Made by a program: the position numbers and the translations under genes. Below the pieces are notes generated by a model. The model was not told the origin of the DNA. It worked only from the letters and a program-made list of their open reading frames with translations, and did no database searches. From Halobacteriales archaeon QS_4_69_34 (GTDB lineage Archaea; Halobacteriota; Halobacteria; Halobacteriales; Halococcaceae): 55,639 bases of DNA. Each line of letters begins with the position of its first letter. Within the stretch, counting starts at the first letter, position 1. The stretch lies in assembly GCA_003021045.1 (NCBI GenBank), contig PXRN01000024.1, positions 73,681-129,319 of the forward strand. Reading direction: 5' to 3'. Positions 28,514-38,966 of the stretch are shown here, in pieces.

Positions 28514-28792
28514 CTCCGGGCGAGCGAGCCCACGCGCGAGCGCGACTCCGTCGAACCGAATCGAACGGTGACGAGCGGTGCGGCCGCCGTGTGGCGCGGT
28601 CGCCGTACAGTGGGGTCGCCGTGTGGTTGCTGTGCGGCGCGGTCGGCGCGCTCCGCGCGCCGCGGTGCGGAGGCGCGCGAACTCGCGCGAGGGATGGGCG
28701 AGCGCGTGGCGGCGCGGTGCAGTAGCGGTGCGGCCCTCGTGTGTATCGGCATTCGTGGTCCGTGCCGCTCGCTCGGCCCGGCACTCGCGGGT

Positions 28793-30280
28793 CTATCGTC
28801 GACCGCTGCGCCGGCGGCGCACGGCCAACAACGCGCCGAGGGCGACGATCGCGAGCACCGCCGCCACGACGGCCGTGAGGACGAACCCCTGCTGGAGCAG
28901 CCCCATGACGCCGCCGGTCTCCTCGTCGCCGGGCGGCGCGGTCGCCGCGCCGCCGTCGTTCGAACCCCCGTCGTCCGGCCCCGCCGCGTCGCCGGTCGTC
29001 GGCCCCGCTCCCGGACCGATCGTTTCGGTCGTGCCCGAGCCGTCGTCCGGGCTCGCCGCGTCGTCTCCGGTCGCTCCTCCGTCGGTCCCGCCGGCGTCGG
29101 CCGAGCCGCCCGTGGTCGCCGGCCCCGACGCACCGGCCGCGACGACGAAGCTGTCGTCGGCGGCGCTGGTGGTGCTGTCGTCGTCGAGGCTGACGACCTC
29201 CCCGGGTTCGGCGACCGTCGTGATGGCGTACCGGCCCGTTCCGACGTCGGCAGTATCGAACGTCGCCGTTCCGTCCGACCCGGTCTCGAACTGCGTGGCG
29301 GTTCCGGCGAGCGAGCCGTCCTCGACGCGCCGGACCTGATAGCCCGTCCCGGGCTCGCCGCCCGCGAAGTACAGCCTCGTTCCGGGGGCGTACTCCCGAC
29401 CGGGTTCGAGGCGCGCGTCGGCGTCGATCGTCGTGACGAACCCGGTCGCGCTCACCACCTGCCCGGTGTTGGTGAAGGGGCGGTCGGTCGCGGGATCGAA
29501 CGTGCCGTTCCGGCGCTCGTCGAGCGTCTCGCCGCGCGTCTCGTAGAAGACGACCGCTTGGAGGGCTTGGCTCTCGGTCACGTTGCCGTTCAGGTCGACG
29601 GTGAAGTTCTGGGGATCGTGGTCGGGGCCGGTCGCCGCGCTGCCGACGAGTTCGCCGCGACCGTCTCCGTCGACCTCGAAGACGCCGATGTACCCGAAGT
29701 TGGGGACCGTCCCCGAGAGCTCGACCGACTGGGCGCCGAACTGGGGGGCGGTCTGGTTGGGGAAGGAAAGCGTCGTCCGGGTGATCGGGTAGTCGACGGT
29801 CGCGGTGTCGGTCGCCCCGTTACCGCCGGTGAGCGTCACCTGTGCCTGATAGGGATTGGCGACGCTCGGGGTGGTGAAGTTGAAGATCCGGAAGAACATG
29901 CGGTCGCCCGCCTCCAGGGAGATCCGCCGCGCGGGGTCGATGGTGATCTGCCCGTTATCGCTCGTCGAGAAGTTCGCGGGGATCGGGTCTCGGCCGGAGA
30001 CGAGCACGTCGACGCGGGTCACGTTCCCGAGGCTGCCGTCGAAGCGGTTGTCGGCGCCGAAGTCGATCGTGGCCTCCTCCAGGCCGCTCTGGACGACCGT
30101 GTCGCCCGACTCGGCGGTGACCGAGACGCGCTGGAGGACGTTCGAGCCGGGCGAGTGGGGATAGGGTTCGGAGAGCTCGGCTTCGAGCGCCATCGTCGTC
30201 CCGCCGACGCCCGCGAGGACGACGGCGGCCACGAGCAGCCACAGCGCGAACACCGACGGGAGGGACCGTTCGGGGGACAT
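28793..30280 (-). CDS. membrane-anchored surface protein
   Basis: The 495-residue protein has a Sec-type signal (VFALWLLVAAVVLAGVGGT) and a C-terminal membrane helix (FVLTAVVAAVLAIVALGALLAV) followed by a basic RRRRSGRR stop-transfer end. The outside part is beta-rich, with several Asn-glycosylation sequons. A Gly/Asp/Thr stalk (about residues 390-465) lies before the anchor. It is probably a type I cell-surface glycoprotein. I do not recognise a named catalytic domain and no cohesin pattern is evident. Confidence 0.78.
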   Translation of the reverse strand: MSPERSLPSVFALWLLVAAVVLAGVGGTTMALEAELSEPYPHSPGSNVLQRVSVTAESGDTVVQSGLEEATIDFGADNRFDGSLGNVTRVDVLVSGRDPIPANFSTSDNGQITIDPARRISLEAGDRMFFRIFNFTTPSVANPYQAQVTLTGGNGATDTATVDYPITRTTLSFPNQTAPQFGAQSVELSGTVPNFGYIGVFEVDGDGRGELVGSAATGPDHDPQNFTVDLNGNVTESQALQAVVFYETRGETLDERRNGTFDPATDRPFTNTGQVVSATGFVTTIDADARLEPGREYAPGTRLYFAGGEPGTGYQVRRVEDGSLAGTATQFETGSDGTATFDTADVGTGRYAITTVAEPGEVVSLDDDSTTSAADDSFVVAAGASGPATTGGSADAGGTDGGATGDDAASPDDGSGTTETIGPGAGPTTGDAAGPDDGGSNDGGAATAPPGDEETGGVMGLLQQGFVLTAVVAAVLAIVALGALLAVRRRRSGRR

Positions 30281-30592
30281 CCTTGCTCCGCCCCACGACA
30301 GGGGGTAGGTAATGCTTTGCCCTTCGAGCGCGCCCGTAATGCCGGACGGGAATCTTTCGACGATTCCGTCGACACGGGCCGACGAAGCGTCCTCAGTTCC
30401 GTCCGGCACTCGCCCTTTCCAACACAACAGTCCTCCGTCGCCGTGTCCGCAGTCGGCCATCCACCCTCGGCCGTTCCGTGCCGCCTTCGATGCCACGCCG
30501 GGTTCGACGGTCCGTGCGACCGACGATCACGCACCGACCGCGGAGCGACCGCGCCCGAACTCCCGAGTGCGGAGCCGCGACCAGCCCGGGCC
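30281..30592. other. intergenic stretch between divergent surface-protein gene and a Cys-rich ORF
   Basis: This 312-bp stretch has no convincing gene on either strand. A GCATTACC box about 30 bp upstream of ATG 30280 (minus strand) could be that gene's promoter. Otherwise I see nothing specific. Confidence 0.4.
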
Positions 30593-30703
30593 ATGTCCGA
30601 CGCGATCCGCGTGTTTGTCGGCGACTGCGGCTGTGGGCTCCCGGCCTTCGAGACGAGCGGTGGACGGCGGTGTCTCGACGCGGCCTGCGGACGTGCGGGC
30701 TGA
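30593..30703 (+). CDS. possible 36-residue Cys-rich microprotein
   Basis: ATG 30593 to the stop at 30703 encodes a 36-residue peptide with four Cys at positions 12, 14, 27 and 32 (DCGCG and RCLDAACG). Haloarchaea encode many small zinc-finger proteins with two Cys pairs, so metal binding is plausible, although the usual CPxCG motif is missing. It lies 114 bp upstream of endA. Chance cannot be excluded at this length. Confidence 0.35.
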   Translation: MSDAIRVFVGDCGCGLPAFETSGGRRCLDAACGRAG

Positions 30704-30817
30704 ACTCTTTTTCCAGTTCGGCGGACCCGACACGGCGGTACGTCCCCACCGACACAGCGCCCGCACCCGCCGACCGACGACCGCAGTCGCTTTCCCGGTC
30801 CCGGCGGACCACTACGC

Positions 30818-31960
30818 ATGGACGGCCAGCTTGAGGGGGGCGTCGTACGCCTCGGGGACGACGCCCGCCAGCGCTTTCACGACTCGCGGGGCTACGGGAG
30901 ACCGCTCGACGGCGGCGCGCTCGCGCTGGCCCCGGTCGAGGCGGCACACCTGCTCGCCCGCGGCGACCTCGGTTCGATCGACGGGATGGGTCTTCGAGCG
31001 TTCCTCGAAACGGTCGAGGGCCGGGAGGGCGACGTCGGCACGGACTTTCTCGTCTATGCCGACCTGCGCGAGCGCGGGTTCTACCTCTCGCCGGCCCGCG
31101 AGGGGTGGCTCCGTGGCGACCGAGCCGCGGAGGGAGGCCGGGCCGTCGATGGGGCAATCGACTTCCTCGTCTACCCGCGCGGGCAGGGGCCGTGGGACGG
31201 CGACGTCGCTTACCGGGTGCGGTGTGTCGGCGAGCGCGAGACGACCCCCGCCGCCGACCTCGGCGAGGTGATCCTCGCGGTCGTCGACGAGGAAGGCGAA
31301 CTCTCTTATTTCGAGACCGAGCGGCCGACGATCGATGGAACGACCGAACACGTCCTTCCGACCGGTGTTCCGGGGAGCCTGCTCGCCGACCGCGTGGTGC
31401 TCTGGAACCCCCCCGACGCGCTGTACGAGCGATCGTTCTACGGCCAGCGTCTCGGCGGGCGCGACGCCGAGGGCGGCCCCGTCCAGCTCTCGCTCGTCGA
31501 GGCCGCGTTCCTCGCAGCGCGCGGGGCGATCGTCCTCACCGGCGACGGCGATGTCGACGATGCCGACGGCGCGAATGGCGGTGGCGACGGGACAGTCGCG
31601 GACGACGAAGCGGCTGCCGCGAACGCCGAGGCGACCGTCGTCGAGCGCGGCCGCGCCCTCGAAGGCGAGCGCTTCGGCCGCCGGCTGGCCGCGTATTCGA
31701 GCTTGCGCGAGCGCGGCGTCGTCCCGAAGACGGGCTTCAAGTTCGGCGCGGACTTTCGTACCTACGCCGACGTCGAATCGGTCGACCAGCTCGGCCACTC
31801 CGAGCACCTCGTGCGGGTGCTCCCGCGCGGACACGCCTTCTCGCTCCGGGACCTCGCGCTCGACGTGCGCCTCGCGGGCGGGGTCAGAAAGCGCATGGCT
31901 TTTGCGCTAACGGACGGGAGTACGGTCGACTGGCTCTCGGTGAGCCGGCTCACACCATGA
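30818..31960 (+). CDS. endA: tRNA-splicing endonuclease, double-repeat haloarchaeal type
   Basis: The 380-residue protein has two tandem EndA repeats, as in other haloarchaea where the enzyme is a homodimer of fused repeats. The C-terminal repeat keeps the likely catalytic triad: Tyr in GFKFGADFRTYADV, His in LGHSEHLVRVL and Lys in GGVRKRMAFAL. The N-terminal repeat has the FLVYADLRERGFYLS strand but a divergent second half, as expected for a structural repeat. A Gly/Asp/Ala-rich insert separates the halves near residue 245. It cuts introns from pre-tRNA at bulge-helix-bulge sites. Its stop overlaps the trpS ATG (ATGA). Confidence 0.94.
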   Translation: MDGQLEGGVVRLGDDARQRFHDSRGYGRPLDGGALALAPVEAAHLLARGDLGSIDGMGLRAFLETVEGREGDVGTDFLVYADLRERGFYLSPAREGWLRGDRAAEGGRAVDGAIDFLVYPRGQGPWDGDVAYRVRCVGERETTPAADLGEVILAVVDEEGELSYFETERPTIDGTTEHVLPTGVPGSLLADRVVLWNPPDALYERSFYGQRLGGRDAEGGPVQLSLVEAAFLAARGAIVLTGDGDVDDADGANGGGDGTVADDEAAAANAEATVVERGRALEGERFGRRLAAYSSLRERGVVPKTGFKFGADFRTYADVESVDQLGHSEHLVRVLPRGHAFSLRDLALDVRLAGGVRKRMAFALTDGSTVDWLSVSRLTP

Positions 31961-33597
31961 CCGACGACAGCCACGACGGCCCGGCGGCCGATCGATCGAC
32001 GGCTGACGACGGATCGTCCCCGGGTGCGGACGTGGCCCTCGACGGCGGGACCGCAGCCGGGGCCGACGAGACGACGCTCGATCCGTGGGGCTCCTCGGCG
32101 ATCGCCGACTACCGCGCGCTGTTCGCGGAGTTCGGCATCGAGGAGTTCGAGGACGTCCTCCCCGACGTGCCCGAGCCCCACTACCTGATGCGCCGGGGGG
32201 TGATCTTCGGCCACCGCGAGTACGATCGGGTCGCCAGGGCGCTCGAACGGGACGAGCCCGCCGCGGCGCTCTCGGGGTTCATGCCGACCGGCGACCCTCA
32301 CGTCGGCCACAAGCTGGTCTTCGACGAGCTGGTCTGGCACCAGCAGCGCGGCGCGGACGCGTACGGGTTGATCGCCGACCTCGAGGCCCACAGCGCGCGC
32401 GGGCTCGACTGGGGAGCGATCGACGAGCACGCCAGGGACTACCTGCTCAGCCTGCTCGCCTGTGGGTTCGACGCCGAGGCGGGCGAGCTCTACCGCCAGT
32501 CCGACAACCGAGCAGTCCGGGACCTCGCTTTCGAGCTCGGCATCGGGGCCAACGTCTCGGAGCTGGCGAGCATCTACGGCTTCGACGGGGAGACGAACGT
32601 CTCGTACATGCAAAGCGTCGTTACCCAGATGGCGGACATCCTCTACCCACAGCTCGACGAACCGAAGCCGACCGTGATCCCCGTCGGTCCCGATCAGGAC
32701 CCCCACGTCAGGCTGGCGCGCGATCTGGCCGCCCGGACGCAATTCTTCGGGGTGACGGAGGCCTACGCGAGTTTCGAGACCGGTCCCGCTGAGCGTGCGC
32801 TCGTTGCTGAGGCGTACGAGGCACTATCGGCCGAACACGAGAAAGACGGGGACACGACCCCGGTCCGATGTGTCGAGGCCGCCGGCTGGCTCGCTGAACA
32901 CACGCCTCAGCAGCCCACACTCACGGGAGAGACGTTCGAAGCGGATACCCCTGTACGCGAGGGCGCGGTCCGGAAGCTCCGTGCCGCGGGCAAGGAACCG
33001 CTCAGGCCCCGGGTCCGATTCCTCGACCGGAACGCGACCGACGAGGCCTTCGCGGCGCTGATCGAGGCGATCGAGGGCGAGAAACGCGTCTACGAGGGAC
33101 ACGTCGACAGCTTCGAACTCTCCCGCGAGGCGGCCGAAGCGCTGGCCCGCGAGGTCGGGATCGAGCACGGCGGCTACGGCTTCGTCGCGCCCTCCTCGAT
33201 CTACCACCGCTTCATGACCGGGCTCACGGGCGGGAAGATGAGCTCGTCGGTACCGGCGAGCCACATCAGCCTGCTCGACGACCCCGAAGAAGGGTACGAG
33301 AAGGTCGAGGCGGCGACGACCGGCGGCCGGGAGACCGCCGAACTCCAGCGCGAACTCGGCGGCGAGGCCGACGAGTGTCCGGTCTACGAGCTCTACGCCT
33401 ACCTGCTCGCCGCCGAGGACGACGAGTTCGCGACCCGGGTCTACGAGGAGTGCGTCGGCGGCGAGCGCCTCTGTGGGGATTGCAAGGCACAGGCCGCCGG
33501 ACTGATGACCGAGTTCCTCGAAGACCACCAGGAGAAACGCGCCGAGGCCGAGGCCGTACTGGAGGACCTCGACGTCGGCTTCGACACCGGGGGGTGA
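31957..33597 (+). CDS. trpS: tryptophanyl-tRNA synthetase
   Basis: The 546-residue class I synthetase has the HIGH-like motif PTGDPHVGHK (near residue 110) and the KMSKS-like motif GGKMSSSVP (near residue 428), with PVGPDQDPHVRLARDLA between them. The first 45 residues form an acidic extension. Near the C-terminus ECVGGERLCGDCK has three Cys. It charges tRNA-Trp. The ATG at 31957 overlaps the endA stop, so the genes are translationally coupled. The pre-tRNA-Trp intron is the best-known haloarchaeal substrate of EndA, which gives the pair a shared theme. Confidence 0.96.
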   Translation: MTDDSHDGPAADRSTADDGSSPGADVALDGGTAAGADETTLDPWGSSAIADYRALFAEFGIEEFEDVLPDVPEPHYLMRRGVIFGHREYDRVARALERDEPAAALSGFMPTGDPHVGHKLVFDELVWHQQRGADAYGLIADLEAHSARGLDWGAIDEHARDYLLSLLACGFDAEAGELYRQSDNRAVRDLAFELGIGANVSELASIYGFDGETNVSYMQSVVTQMADILYPQLDEPKPTVIPVGPDQDPHVRLARDLAARTQFFGVTEAYASFETGPAERALVAEAYEALSAEHEKDGDTTPVRCVEAAGWLAEHTPQQPTLTGETFEADTPVREGAVRKLRAAGKEPLRPRVRFLDRNATDEAFAALIEAIEGEKRVYEGHVDSFELSREAAEALAREVGIEHGGYGFVAPSSIYHRFMTGLTGGKMSSSVPASHISLLDDPEEGYEKVEAATTGGRETAELQRELGGEADECPVYELYAYLLAAEDDEFATRVYEECVGGERLCGDCKAQAAGLMTEFLEDHQEKRAEAEAVLEDLDVGFDTGG

Positions 33598-33992
33598 GAG
33601 CGCCGAACGGACACGACCGACGAGTCACGCCACGACCGAGAACCGCCAGTGCCGACGGATCCGAACCGCACCCGCGACTCGAAGCCGTCGCCGACCCGGC
33701 GGCGTTGGCCGACGGCTCGCCGACGCTGGTGGACCGACGAAAGGGTCAGGGGGGTGTGCTACCGACACGGGTAGAGAACCGAGGACGACTCACACGGTGA
33801 CGACAACAGTCACAGCGGGGGGAGGTGGGGGAACCCTCGGAGCCGCCCTCGGTATCTGCCGAGAAGAAACCGGCGGACATGAGCTATTCGCAGGATACTG
33901 CAAGGTCGATGCTGGCGAGAGGATAAAATCCCCAGATCCCATGTGGACGAAACCGATTCAATACTACTGATACATGCCCTACCCACGGGGGT
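33598..33992. other. intergenic stretch downstream of trpS
   Basis: Nearly 400 bp without a convincing gene. A 57-codon ORF from GTG 33797 to 33970 encodes CREETGGHELFAGYC, but has no recognisable family or start signal. GC content falls toward the right, where the decayed ferredoxin copy and MITEs begin. Confidence 0.4.
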
Positions 33993-34250
33993 CGGGAGGT
34001 CCGAGCGTAGCCTCACGGTACAGAGCAGAATGCGGTCACCCTCGTATACTGTCGGGCAGAAATACGTGAATATCGACCGGCAGTGGACGCTTGATTGCGG
34101 CTGGATAGTCCGGCTGCGCCTTCGAAACGATTCTGTCCGACAGGATAACACCGGTGCGCGCCGGGCTGGTCGACCCCGCCCGCGAGCAGTTCGGCGGCAC
34201 AGGTCGTCTACCAGCCCTGCTGGCAGTCGGCGGGCAGCCACGCGCCCGCG
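33993..34250 (-). pseudogene. decayed 2Fe-2S ferredoxin copy
   Basis: Bases 33993-34035 and 34146-34250 align closely with the intact ferredoxin gene at 37026-37394, for example GAGCAGTTCGGCGGCACAGG is shared. The reading frame is broken and both ends of the gene are missing. About 95 bp with inverted-repeat ends (34049-34143) interrupt the similarity. It is a remnant of a duplicated ferredoxin, now on the other side of katG. Confidence 0.75.
34049..34143. mobile_element. possible 95-bp MITE inside the ferredoxin remnant
   Basis: The ends CTGTCGGGCAGAA and TTCTGTCCGACAG form a 13-bp imperfect terminal inverted repeat (12 of 13 match). The segment interrupts similarity to the intact ferredoxin gene, as an insertion would. 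I see no clear target-site duplication, and no second copy in the window. Confidence 0.45.
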
Positions 34251-34413
34251 TTGTATCAAAGGACTGTACCAGTGGCAAGGACACACTGTTCGCGCCTCGC
34301 TTCTGATCCACGACGAGGTGTCCGAAAGAACGGTCCCGTGAAACTTCCGGACGGGAAAGGCTTCCGGGAGTCGCGCTGGGTAGGTCTGACTCCACCACCG
34401 ATGAAGGCTCATG

Positions 34414-34582
34414 GGCACTGTTAACTTAGCAGAAAATCGCCGGAAGGAAGCGGGATGATTTACACCCTCGATTACTGTTGTTATTCTAAGAGAATCTGTG
34501 ACGAAGCCGAGGTCGCCGAAATCGAGAGAACTACGATTCATCTGGCTTCCGTATGGCGGTTTTCTACTAACTTAACAGTGCC
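34414..34582. mobile_element. MITE copy 1 with IS26-like ends (169 bp)
   Basis: The terminal inverted repeats are GGCACTGTTAACTTAG and, read on the opposite strand, GGCACTGTTAAGTTAG (15 of 16). The flanks share GCTCATG, a 7-bp or decayed 8-bp target duplication. The body is identical to the element at 38007-38192 apart from a 17-bp deletion. No transposase is encoded. GGCACTGTT ends and 8-bp duplications are known for IS6/IS26-family elements, so a related transposase elsewhere may move it. It lies 90 bp upstream of katG. Confidence 0.85.
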
Positions 34583-34636
34583 GCTCATGAAATCGATAAG
34601 CTACTTGGGCTGTACCGAACTTCGTTATCGAGTTAG

Positions 34637-36817
<2,181 letters not shown>

Positions 36818-37025
36818 GCCGAGCTGCGAATCCTCGGGTCGGTTGCCGGCTTTCTTTCGTTCCCCGTCCTCGTCCGTTCCTCTCCCTCACACGGCGGCCC
36901 CTCGGGCTCCGCTCTCCAGCAGTGTGACCTGCACGACTCGGGCGCTCGTACCCGCAGTCGACGAACGAGCGGCCGTGTGCGGTCGATCCATCCGTCCGGA
37001 GCGTCGGACTCGATCTAGAGGCGAT

Positions 37026-37394
37026 TCAGCGCTTCGAGCTCCCCGGCGGGAGGTCGTGCTCGGCGCGGTGGTCGAGCATCGCTCCGTGCTGACACGCGCG
37101 GATCCGGAGGTCCGAGCGGGGCTTCGCGGTACAGGGCAGAAAGAGGTCGACCTCACGGTCGATCCCGTAGTACCGGCGCGCGTCGGACTGGTCGACCTCG
37201 CCCGTGAGCAGTTCGGCGGCACAGGTCGTACACCAGCCCTGCTGGCAGTCCGCGGGCAGCCACACGCCTGCCTCGCGTGCGGCAGCGAGGACGTACTCCC
37301 CCTCACTGACCTCGATCTCGACCGTCTCGCCCGCGCGCTCGGGCAGCTCCGCGCAGTCCTCCGGGACGACGATCTCGACGGTGTGGACGGTCAC
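37026..37394 (-). CDS. 2Fe-2S plant-type ferredoxin
   Basis: The 122-residue protein starts at GTG 37394. It has the [2Fe-2S] ligand pattern ACQ-like: LPADCQQGWCTTCAAELL supplies Cys-x4-Cys-x2-Cys and a later LPCTAKPRSDL supplies the fourth Cys. EYVLAAAREAGVWLPADC is the usual lead-in. It carries electrons in the cytoplasm; the partner is unknown. It is convergent with katG, whose stop is about 208 bp away. A decayed copy lies on the other side of katG (33993-34250). Confidence 0.9.
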   Translation of the reverse strand: MTVHTVEIVVPEDCAELPERAGETVEIEVSEGEYVLAAAREAGVWLPADCQQGWCTTCAAELLTGEVDQSDARRYYGIDREVDLFLPCTAKPRSDLRIRACQHGAMLDHRAEHDLPPGSSKR

Positions 37395-37469
37395 GGTCGA
37401 ACCCAGGGCGGCTGCGGGAAAGCGCCGACGGTTCTAAGCTAACGATGTCATGGACCAAAACAGTCAAAA

Positions 37470-37477
37470 ATTTTATG
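37470..37477 (+). promoter_or_regulatory. TATA-like element of the AT-rich islet
   Basis: ATTTTATG is centred 27 bp upstream of ATG 37501 and supports a leaderless start there rather than at ATG 37450. Confidence 0.5.
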
Positions 37478-37500
37478 TTCTCCAGACGTCATCACTTAGC

Positions 37501-37743
37501 ATGGCAGTTGCACCGCAAGCTTCGCCCTTTAGCACACTCAATGCGATTCAGACACTTAATGAAATTCAGTCGTCACTTAAAGAAGTGGACAACGCTATTC
37601 AGATGATGCATTCCTCTAAACGAGTACAGACACTCGGGAATATAGGCGAATCGTATCGCCAAGCCGCACGAATAGTGAGTCAGGTAGATGCGAATCAACT
37701 TTACATGGAACTTCAAAGATTACAGAAGGGGTTTGAAGTCTAA
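37501..37743 (+). CDS. small helical protein of an AT-rich islet
   Basis: The 80-residue protein (MAVAPQASPFSTLNAIQTLN...) is rich in Gln, Ser and Asn and poor in Asp and Glu compared with its neighbours; codon use is AT-rich. Residues about 13-76 look helical and amphipathic, maybe coiled-coil. No family is recognised. It lies 5' of a second small ORF that a MITE has split, so the two may have formed one transcript. The low GC and unusual composition suggest horizontal transfer. Confidence 0.65.
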   Translation: MAVAPQASPFSTLNAIQTLNEIQSSLKEVDNAIQMMHSSKRVQTLGNIGESYRQAARIVSQVDANQLYMELQRLQKGFEV

Positions 37744-37781
37744 AGTCGGTAGTATCAGACTTCTCTGAAATCCCGCCTGTC

Positions 37782-38251
37782 TTGATCAAGCAAAGGTCAT
37801 CCGCAACCGCGGCTCAGCCCAGAACACACCGTCCGCCAGCGTCCCCAGTCTCACCTGACCTCCCGAAAAATCCACCTGAGAAGCGCGAATCAAGCACCTC
37901 AAATATCGAATGGGGATTCTATGATATGTTACTTTTCTCACTGCAAACAGGATGGTTTGTTGCTAAGGATAACAAAGAATCGATATTCGTTGCTTCGATT
38001 ATACTCGGCACTGTTAACTTAGCAGAAAATCGCCGGAAGGAAGCGGGATGATTTACACCCTCGATTACTGTTGTTATTCTAAGAGAATCTGTGACGAAGC
38101 CGAGAAATAAGTGAATGAGTCGTCGCCGAAATCGAGAGAACTACGATTCATCTGGCTTCCGTATGGCGGTTTTCTACTAACTTAACAGTGCCTTATACTC
38201 GGTGCCCTCACTGATTCGGGAGATATACTCGAAATTTTCGACATTGTTTGA
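37782..38251 (+). pseudogene. small gene of the AT-rich islet, split by MITE copy 2
   Basis: The left part starts at TTG 37782 (or an internal ATG at 37926) and reads to VASIILG, where the MITE at 38007-38192 begins. Removing the element and one copy of its 8-bp duplication joins ATACTC to GGTGCC at 38201 and restores a frame that continues ALTDSGDILEIFDIV to a TGA at 38249-38251. The restored protein would be 91 residues, Pro/Ser-rich at first, then with a short hydrophobic stretch. The MITE-bearing form ends early in MITE sequence. Function unknown; AT-rich like its neighbour. Confidence 0.75.
38007..38192. mobile_element. MITE copy 2 with IS26-like ends (186 bp)
   Basis: The ends are the same 16-bp imperfect inverted repeats as copy 1 (GGCACTGTTAACTTAG). 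The flanks are a perfect 8-bp target duplication, TTATACTC, at 37999-38006 and 38193-38200. It is identical to the element at 34414-34582 except for a 17-bp segment (AAATAAGTGAATGAGTC) present only here. The near identity means recent movement. It lacks any transposase. Confidence 0.92.
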
Positions 38252-38336
38252 TGTCGGATGTCGTTGAATATCACTGTCAACGCTTAGTGCGAAAATATCG
38301 GTGGTTCGGTGTAGCTGTCGTTCTGCCGACGTGGCC

Positions 38337-38966
38337 TCAGGCCGACTCGTTGAAGCGGTTGTTCGTCGACAGCGGAGCGTCACCGGGCTCGCCGCGGACG
38401 AAGTGGCCCGCCGGGTTGACCTCGCCGTCGCGCTCCATCGAGAGCAGCTCGATGAACCACGCCTCGTGGTCCATCTCCTCTTGCAGGATGCGCTGGGCCA
38501 TGTCGTAGGTGCGCGGGTCGCACTCGCGGGTCATGTCACAGACCTCGCTCCACGTGCGGATGGCACACCGCTCGGCCTCCAGCAGGACTTCGAGGACGTT
38601 CTCGGCGGTCGGATCGTCGGGCAGCTCGGCGTGGGGACAGCCCGCGCGGGCCATGAAGTCGTGGATGTCCGGCGGCAGCTTCCCGTCGAGCTCGTAGACA
38701 CGGGGCATCACCAGTTCGAAGTGCGCCCGATCCTCCAGGCGGGCGTCCTCGGTGATCTCCTTGTAGTCCTCGTTGCCCGCGAGGTGGGTGCGGAGGTTCG
38801 TGTAGTAGTAGTACGTCGAGAACTCCGCGCCGATGGCGTCGATCAGCGTCTCGCGGATCTCCTCGGGGTCGCCCCCGCGCTCGCGGATGACCTGCATCCC
38901 GACGCGCTCTGTGGTGTCGCCCGGCGATACCGTGCCGCTTCCGTGCTTTCGTTCCTGTTGAGCCAT
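38337..38966 (-). CDS. Dps-like ferritin (DPSL family)
   Basis: The 209-residue protein closely follows the archaeal Dps-like (DPSL) pattern known from Sulfolobus: AEFSTYYYYTNLRTHL, EDARLEDRAHFELVMPRVYEL, VLLEAERCAIRTWSEVCDMT and QRILQEEMDHEAWFIELL. Glu and His of these helices form the di-iron ferroxidase site, and paired Cys (in CAIRTWSEVC) are a hallmark of the family. It probably oxidises and stores iron and so limits peroxide damage. A TATA-like TAGTTAAG lies about 40 bp upstream. The nearby katG fits that role. Confidence 0.93.
   Translation of the reverse strand: MAQQERKHGSGTVSPGDTTERVGMQVIRERGGDPEEIRETLIDAIGAEFSTYYYYTNLRTHLAGNEDYKEITEDARLEDRAHFELVMPRVYELDGKLPPDIHDFMARAGCPHAELPDDPTAENVLEVLLEAERCAIRTWSEVCDMTRECDPRTYDMAQRILQEEMDHEAWFIELLSMERDGEVNPAGHFVRGEPGDAPLSTNNRFNESA

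Noticed and set aside
28514..28792. Purine- and GC-skewed stretch with repeated GCGGTGCGG-like words after the PhoD-like gene
   Set aside because: Low-complexity intergenic DNA; no unit repeats regularly and no ORF or RNA shape is convincing.
33797..33970. 57-codon ORF downstream of trpS with two Cys and an aromatic C-terminus
   Set aside because: GTG start without promoter or family; it abuts a region of decayed genes and mobile elements, so chance or remnant is more likely.
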